11,672 nt of DNA, taken from the NCBI GenBank assembly GCA_002730365.1, contig PBZZ01000076.1:2509-14180 (forward strand), read 5' to 3'. Each line of letters opens with the position of its first letter. Within the stretch, counting starts at the first letter, position 1. Of the stretch, positions 8,201 through 11,672 are shown in pieces. The notes under the pieces are model-generated. The model ran no database searches. It worked only from the letters and a program-made list of their open reading frames with translations, and had not been told where the DNA came from. Both the position numbers and the translations under genes were made by a program. The stretch comes from Deltaproteobacteria bacterium. GTDB taxonomy: Bacteria; SAR324; NAC60-12.

Positions 8201-10079
8201 TATCCCCTTACCAACTGAGAGTGTAGAAGAGGTAGTGGACAGAGTTATGTCGGGCACATTTTCAGGACAGAGCCCATTGATCGTTAAAAATGTTCCCAAG
8301 GAACAAGATCTTTATCGTCATATTAAAAAAACTCTAATACACGCGAGAGGTTGTACGGCAGTAAATCTTGTTTCCAGATCGATAGAGTTAGGAAAAAGTG
8401 TTGTTCTTATTCAATCCGACCCGGATATGGAGTCATTGGCAGCGGATTTAGTTCGTGAAGACCCAAGACACGCATTAATCTGCATTGGTGGGAATACTTC
8501 AGACGAAAGCTACTTAAATGCGCTCTCCGTTCTTAGCATTGCGGAATCAGAGAGAGTTGATTCACTTCATCCTGGAATAGGATTTTTGTCTGAGGATCCA
8601 AACTTTGCCTATTTGGTGAGACAAAAGGGAATTAATTTTATTGGGCCGCCCGTAGTCTCGATGGAGACTATGGGAAATAAATCCAACGCTATAAATACTA
8701 CTATGAGCATTGATGTCCCTGTGGTGCCTGGGAGCCATGGAATTGTTGATAACAGTGAAACTGCTGCCGAGATTTCTGAACAAATAGGGTACCCAGTCCT
8801 ATTAAAGGCGGTTCATGGAGGGGGTGGTAAAGGTATCCAAGTGGTAGAAGAACCCGAGCAACTTCATCGTTTATTTCATCAAGTTTCTACGGAGGCAAAG
8901 GCTGCCTTTGGGAACGGCGATCTTTACATTGAAAAATTCGTTACCAGCCTAAGACACATAGAAGCGCAGCTGATCAGAGATAATTTAGGAAATTCAAGGG
9001 TCATTGGGATCCGAGACTGTAGTGTTCAGAGGAATAATCAAAAGATTATGGAAGAGTCTGGTTCGGTAGTGTTGTCGAAAGAATTAAATCAGGCAGTCAG
9101 AAATTACGCTGAGAAAATTGGGAACTCAGTTGACTACGTCGGAGTAGGCACTGTCGAATTTATCCATGATCTTCCTAATAATGCAATCTATTTTATGGAG
9201 ATGAACACAAGGCTCCAGGTTGAGCACCCCGTTACTGAGGCTGTAACCGGCGTAAATATCGTAGAAAAGCAGTTCGAAATTTCAGAAGGCAGATCCATAG
9301 CCAAGATGAAAGCTAGTGAGAAAGGATATGCGCTTGAGGTGAGGGTGAACGCTGAGAAACTTGTGACTGACTCCTTGGGAAAAATATCCTTCCAACCTAC
9401 ACCGGGTGAGGTTACAAAATGTTTTCTTCCAGAGGACAAAAATATTAGGACGATATCGATGATTGCCGAGGGGAAGTTTATACCACCTTTTTATGACAGT
9501 TTAGTCATACAAATCATCAGTTACGGAAAAAATAGAAAAGATTCGATTGATAAAATGTCAGCTTATTTGGAAAAAGTGGTTATAAACGGGATCTGTACTA
9601 ATATTCCGATTTTGAAAAAGATACTCAAAGACGACATTTTCATTAAGGGCAGTTACGACACAGGGTATCTAGATGACTTTTTAGCAAGAATAAGTTTTGA
9701 TGAGATGTCAGCTGAAATAGAAGAGGCTTCGGGTGGGAGGAGACTGGGACTCGATATTGAGACTCTTAAAATCCCTGGCAGTAACGAACTACGTGTTTTG
9801 TCTCCCTCAGCCGGAATATTTTACCGAGCTCCGTCTCCTGCGGAACCGGAATACGTAAACGAGGGCGATATAATCTCGACAGAAGACGTCTTGTGTCAAT
9901 TAGAGGCTATGAAAATGTTTACTCCTATGAGTCTGAGTTCTTTCTCAGAGGGAGGAACTTCAATTTATGGAAAAAGCATTAGGTACAAGATCACTCGCAT
10001 TAATATGGCAAATGGCCAGCAGGTTAATGAGGGAGATCTCTTATTTGTAATTCGTAAGGAGTTGGATGAAGTCGAATAA
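5178..10079 (+). CDS. Single-chain acetyl/acyl-CoA carboxylase (CT-alpha, CT-beta, BC, BCCP)
   Basis: This 1633-residue cytosolic enzyme should carboxylate biotin with ATP and bicarbonate, then transfer the carboxyl to an acyl-CoA, most likely acetyl-CoA to malonyl-CoA. Domains in order: AccA-like carboxyltransferase at about 90-280 (MDTPGADSYEE, IGQGYSGGAIPL, TIHPKG); a mostly helical region at about 285-810 with no recognised domain; AccD-like carboxyltransferase at about 825-1000 (PLICFISSGGMQTKEG, GHCTGGAQASF, MPFAGQAVVER), without AccD's four-cysteine zinc ribbon; biotin carboxylase at about 1045-1505 (HPGIGFLSED, K1168, K1210, HGGGGKG, H1260, E1327, K1289, EMNTRLQVEHPVTE with E1341 and R1345); and AccB-like carrier at about 1538-1628 with EAMKM, biotinyl lysine K1579. 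The nucleotide-binding histidine of QRRHQK is replaced (QRNNQK). The ATG at 5178 has AGGA 7 bases upstream and a stop codon 10 bases upstream in frame. The acyl substrate is inferred from AccA/AccD similarity; propionyl-CoA or another acyl-CoA is possible. Regular E. coli-type acc genes may exist elsewhere. Confidence 0.92.
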   Translation: MQPDISSVDELYLKAEELSQDFSLFPRKEPASFVKGLLTESQIDSALDGLRGMEVDEYIASTVAPTEDSKREGSKQIIKALDFQISNEVEEGPLYCAEVLFKHNEQQRVFGFITQNREYNSGVWGPAHHAKATDIADNYAKKSIPIVTMMDTPGADSYEEANAGNQAHSISRLIAELCNVDVPTLGIIIGQGYSGGAIPLAASNLLFSLRTGVFNTIHPKGLANLVRRYNLSWQECAKSVGVSSFELYKQGNIDGIVDFDPGESENIKNLTNAIFYGVLSIEDSAKDFVSSHPEVLDHYRRNIERYFNPSESRAAINANSSLKLRSAPTEYPNIFGVTFRYLRYLGLRRRIKSTTVTQYGRLVDAEIPAGELAERTHRERRAAFFSWLQDPDRVLYEESLSKSWKNFLDKRKALNDDRGRLAQFIFGEPQENFAQSIRELCLVFGLHLYNRWKSGAEDNLSALIAYLENSDSKKFFLLSTDIKDVKGLLKALSKANDPWRRKLKQYFSFEGKKLFDLAYVEEKSEAALKQLLVPELNIIIEGPSLYIPDLFSEIGLSRAIERLGEDSSHSNLKVNRKILEETLWAHIQNHDVLSEKELSQDADVVEIISDGDIRQPFIKTCRNLILFDRVYENMISDLVSMAKEANESRKIPETFVEVLLKKSIAESLDREPFRKLSQSEVGESFSQWIQELVSYSGSSPFLKSVEEWIRVVHKDKSDTLFVVVTFFFEKILPDYYSSLESGKKFEGQIEPMRIGRRKDFWNRLTLAYRDLLFNEMLNLENRSKKMSAETIIEKFVQNFEEMNETLMSSNPCSFPTFRPSIESALKSGVKPYGLITGIGDFVTENGCYKVGLVLSNVAFQAGSIDNSDCARFCNLLVECAARKLPLICFISSGGMQTKEGAAALFTMAVLNDRITRFVRENDLPIIMFGFGHCTGGAQASFVTHPLVQTYYITGARMPFAGQAVVERNLPYHCLLSNYLSLTEGAMAGLVAHPFSESHDSNLKTIDPDIPLPTESVEEVVDRVMSGTFSGQSPLIVKNVPKEQDLYRHIKKTLIHARGCTAVNLVSRSIELGKSVVLIQSDPDMESLAADLVREDPRHALICIGGNTSDESYLNALSVLSIAESERVDSLHPGIGFLSEDPNFAYLVRQKGINFIGPPVVSMETMGNKSNAINTTMSIDVPVVPGSHGIVDNSETAAEISEQIGYPVLLKAVHGGGGKGIQVVEEPEQLHRLFHQVSTEAKAAFGNGDLYIEKFVTSLRHIEAQLIRDNLGNSRVIGIRDCSVQRNNQKIMEESGSVVLSKELNQAVRNYAEKIGNSVDYVGVGTVEFIHDLPNNAIYFMEMNTRLQVEHPVTEAVTGVNIVEKQFEISEGRSIAKMKASEKGYALEVRVNAEKLVTDSLGKISFQPTPGEVTKCFLPEDKNIRTISMIAEGKFIPPFYDSLVIQIISYGKNRKDSIDKMSAYLEKVVINGICTNIPILKKILKDDIFIKGSYDTGYLDDFLARISFDEMSAEIEEASGGRRLGLDIETLKIPGSNELRVLSPSAGIFYRAPSPAEPEYVNEGDIISTEDVLCQLEAMKMFTPMSLSSFSEGGTSIYGKSIRYKITRINMANGQQVNEGDLLFVIRKELDEVE

Positions 10080-10123
10080 TCAGCATGAGTTCAAATCCAC
10101 CGTAATGCGTTTTAGAAATCAAC

Positions 10124-10140
10124 TTGTCTAAATGAGACAA
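10124..10140. promoter_or_regulatory. Inverted repeat just upstream of the LysR-type gene
   Basis: TTGTCT-AAATG-AGACAA is a perfect 6-base dyad with a 5-base centre, ending 8 bases before the LysR-type start codon. It could be an autoregulatory operator or, in RNA, a small hairpin masking the ribosome-binding area, where no good Shine-Dalgarno sequence is visible. It does not fit the exact T-N11-A LysR box spacing. No terminator is seen in the 69 bases after the carboxylase stop, so read-through into the regulator is possible. Confidence 0.35.
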
Positions 10141-10148
10141 AGACCTCA

Positions 10149-11006
10149 ATGATTGAAAATTTAGAGACGCTTCTTATCTTAGCAAGAACAGGAACGATGA
10201 TAGAAGCTAGCACTGAGTTGCGTATAACTCAGTCAGCGGTGAGTAAGCGGATATCTTCCTTAGAGCGCTATTACGATAAAAAATTAATTCAGAAAAAAGG
10301 TAGACGTGTCGAATTAACGCATCATGGACGACGATTGGTAGATAAAATCTATCCTGTCCTCTCTGAATTGAGAGACCTATTCATAGACGAGGTTTCTGCA
10401 AAGGGAGAGCTTGTCATAGGAGTTTCTGACGCAATCTTGTCGTCTTGGGGGCCAAGAATTTTTCACACGATACAGGACGAAATGCCTGATGTGAAATTCG
10501 TATTTCATACCCATCGAACGCCGGTAGTTTTGGATAGAGTGAGGTCAGGCGAATTCATGGTTGGAGTTTGCACAGGATCCGATCGATTAGATACCGATCT
10601 CCAGTCTGAGGTTTTGACGCTTGAACCAATGGTAATAATCCCATCGGGACTCTCGCCCATAAAACTTCCAAAAAAAGGTGATCTCGGTGTAATTACCATA
10701 GAAGATTATTCAGGGGCTTGGCGATCTTTTCGAGATGAGGTTTCGAGATTAAATATCAAAAGAGAAGTTTCGTTAGAATCTTTTTTTAGTGTTGCTCAGA
10801 TGGCGATAGCAGGGTTTGGTCATGGGATGGTCCCAATAGGCGTTGCTAGAACATTAAAATTAGATGAAACGATCCTAATTAATCTGGGCAAAAAAGGCTT
10901 GCACCGACCGGTTCGATTCGTTGCCAGAAAATCTACTTACTCTCTGCCCTTAGTTGGTAAGTTTTATCAATCTCTGTCCAAAAAATTCAAAGTCTCCGCT
11001 TCATAA
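10149..11006 (+). CDS. LysR-family transcriptional regulator
   Basis: This 285-residue LysR-type regulator is near the usual 290-320. An N-terminal winged helix-turn-helix occupies about residues 1-60. The turn and recognition helix lie at about 17-39 (TMIEASTELRITQSAVSKR region) and are followed by SSLERYYDKKLIQKKGRRVELT. After a linker helix at about 60-87, the periplasmic-binding-protein-like effector domain begins at GELVIGVSD (85-93) and runs to about 270. GFGHGMVPIGVA (222-233) is the typical ligand-cleft segment of this family. The effector cannot be deduced. It lies 69 bases downstream of the carboxylase gene on the same strand, so it may control the hydratase/carboxylase and thiolase/FabY transcripts. 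LysR regulators more often sit divergent to their target, so control of the shared 4395-4589 region is only an inference. ATG start; the Shine-Dalgarno sequence is weak. Confidence 0.93.
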   Translation: MIENLETLLILARTGTMIEASTELRITQSAVSKRISSLERYYDKKLIQKKGRRVELTHHGRRLVDKIYPVLSELRDLFIDEVSAKGELVIGVSDAILSSWGPRIFHTIQDEMPDVKFVFHTHRTPVVLDRVRSGEFMVGVCTGSDRLDTDLQSEVLTLEPMVIIPSGLSPIKLPKKGDLGVITIEDYSGAWRSFRDEVSRLNIKREVSLESFFSVAQMAIAGFGHGMVPIGVARTLKLDETILINLGKKGLHRPVRFVARKSTYSLPLVGKFYQSLSKKFKVSAS

Positions 11007-11017
11007 AACGTTTTTTT

Positions 11018-11470
11018 TTACTGCCTATTCTTAGGGAAAAGGCAATTTCGTTTTGCTCGCTCCGCGAACCCAATAATTTTTGTTTCAATATTGAAAGCCT
11101 TTGCCAAGTTAATGACATCAACCGTAGGCTGAGCGTTAATATAAAGTTCCAAATGATGTCCCATATTGAAGGTTTTGTGCATTTCATGCCACGAGGTGTC
11201 CGATGCTCTCTGGATAGTTTCAAATAGAGGTGGCTCTCCGAATAGTTGATTTTTAACAAAATGGATCCTGTCCCCAAATTGATTAATTTTGCTCTGGGTA
11301 AGGTACAATGGATTCTGTTCCAGCTCCGTCTGAGAGGATTAGATTGCAATAATCTTTTCCTCAAGACAAAAGGTCTACCGAGATTTTATAAAAGGCAACT
11401 GAATACGAACCTTTATCCAAAGGGGTATCGCCTGCAGCGCTTCTTTTATTTGATTGATCAATTGAAGGTA
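11018..11470 (-). pseudogene. purM: purM-like (AIR synthase) remnant, internally deleted
   Basis: Two pieces of phosphoribosylformylglycinamidine cyclo-ligase, the fifth step of purine synthesis, are joined here in different frames. The N-terminal piece (about 11305-11470) reads LDKGSYSVAFYKISVDLLS, a TGA stop at 11361-11363, then GKDYCNLILSDGAGTES. It matches the family's N-terminal LDKGL..AF.KI.PD and DYCN...ADGAGTKS. The C-terminal piece (11018-11308) contains IHFVKNQLFGEPPLFETIQ and SWHEMHKTFNMGHHLELYI, matching the family's NLFPVPPLFKLIQ and W.EMYQVFNMGHRMEIY. In an intact protein of about 390 residues these are separated by roughly 200 residues, which are absent. The form resembles AIR synthases I recall from Bacteroidetes rather than the E. 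coli type. The original start codon is not discernible. With a nonsense codon, a large deletion and a frame change, it cannot encode a working enzyme. Family assignment is from remembered motifs. Confidence 0.75.
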
Positions 11471-11641
11471 ATTTGAAACTCGAGATTCTTTGTTGATTTT
11501 TATCTTCACCTCTAGGATATTAACATTTTTCTCAGATCGAGTTGGCAATTTTTAGTAACAAAGGCTCGCCCGATGTTGAAGACGTCTTGAGGATTTTTTG
11601 AGTCGCTTTTTTATTTTGAATTTATCAAAGATGAGATATTT
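11471..11641. other. Non-coding stretch between purM remnant and hisH start
   Basis: No open frame of note on either strand. It contains a perfect 10-base palindrome AAGACGTCTT (11579-11588), which could be an operator. On the minus strand, GAGGTGA near 11506-11512 resembles an orphan Shine-Dalgarno sequence, perhaps from the ancestral purM. AT-rich sequence at 11587-11626 could hold a plus-strand promoter for hisH, but no convincing -35/-10 pair was found. Confidence 0.3.
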
Positions 11642-11672
11642 ATGATCGTTATTATTGACTATGACGCAGGGA
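11642..11672 (+). CDS. hisH: Probable HisH start (imidazole glycerol phosphate synthase glutaminase), cut by window end
   Basis: Only ten codons are present: MIVIIDYDAG. This closely resembles the N-terminus of HisH, the glutamine amidotransferase subunit that supplies ammonia to HisF in histidine synthesis; HisH proteins commonly begin with a short beta strand and then DYDAGN or DYGAGN. Related class I amidotransferases start differently (TrpG/PabA typically IDNYDSF). An ATG at 11642 with purines 5-12 bases upstream (GATGAGA) is acceptable. The rest lies beyond the window, so this rests on a very short match. Confidence 0.55.
   Translation, partial: MIVIIDYDAG

Noticed and set aside
10124..10140. 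Classical T-N11-A LysR box
   Set aside because: The dyad's symmetric T and A positions are 9 or 13 bases apart, not 11. It was kept only as a general inverted repeat.
11007..11045. Terminator after the LysR-type gene
   Set aside because: The run of nine T precedes, rather than follows, the only stem (TGCCT...AGGCA), and AAAACGTTTT has no loop, so it does not meet the pattern of an intrinsic terminator in either direction.
11361..11363. TGA in the purM-like frame as a recoded codon (selenocysteine)
   Set aside because: No SECIS-like stem was seen, AIR synthases have no known selenocysteine at this site, and the gene also carries a deletion and a frame change, so decay is the simpler explanation.
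10987..11364. 125-codon minus-strand frame overlapping the purM remnant
   Set aside because: It is in a different frame from the AIR synthase motifs and overlaps the end of the LysR-type gene. It has no recognisable protein pattern and reads as a shadow of the decayed gene.
1..11672. CRISPR array, insertion sequence, tRNA or rRNA
   Set aside because: No regularly spaced repeats, transposase motifs, terminal inverted repeats, or tRNA/rRNA signature sequences were seen by eye on either strand.

Overview
The window looks like part of a moderately AT-rich (roughly 40% GC, by eye) gammaproteobacterial chromosome. This is an inference from an Escherichia-like peptide chain release factor 3 and a Pseudomonas FabY-type ketosynthase. 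No plasmid, phage or insertion-sequence signature was seen.

Layout. Positions 1-1287 (+) are the C-terminal four-fifths of prfC. Convergent to it, only 9 bases away, is a minus-strand pair: a thiolase (3216-4394) followed by a FabY-type beta-ketoacyl synthase (1297-3156, TTG start). A divergent promoter region of about 195 bases (4395-4589) separates this pair from a plus-strand group: a MaoC-type (R)-hydratase (4590-5075), a 1633-residue multidomain biotin-dependent carboxylase (5178-10079), and a LysR-type regulator (10149-11006). A 26-codon open frame with a good ribosome-binding site (5137-5217) overlaps the start of the carboxylase gene. Then comes a decayed, internally deleted purM-like gene on the minus strand (about 11018-11470). 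The window ends in the first ten codons of a probable hisH (11642 onward).

How the genes may work together. The carboxylase carries every ACC module on one chain, in the order AccA-like carboxyltransferase, a helical segment of about 520 residues with no recognised domain, AccD-like carboxyltransferase, biotin carboxylase, and biotin carrier. It would make malonyl-CoA or a related carboxyacyl-CoA. FabY-type synthases condense acetyl-CoA with malonyl-ACP, thiolase interconverts acetyl-CoA and acetoacetyl-CoA, and MaoC hydratases act on (R)-3-hydroxyacyl/enoyl-CoA. The locus therefore looks like a dedicated, LysR-controlled acetyl-CoA/malonyl-CoA unit that feeds or starts acyl-chain synthesis. 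No ketoreductase, enoyl reductase or biotin ligase is present, so it must rely on enzymes encoded elsewhere.

The most notable items are the permuted single-chain carboxylase, with its unexplained middle region and altered biotin-carboxylase residues, and the purM remnant, which is detectable only by piecing together different frames.
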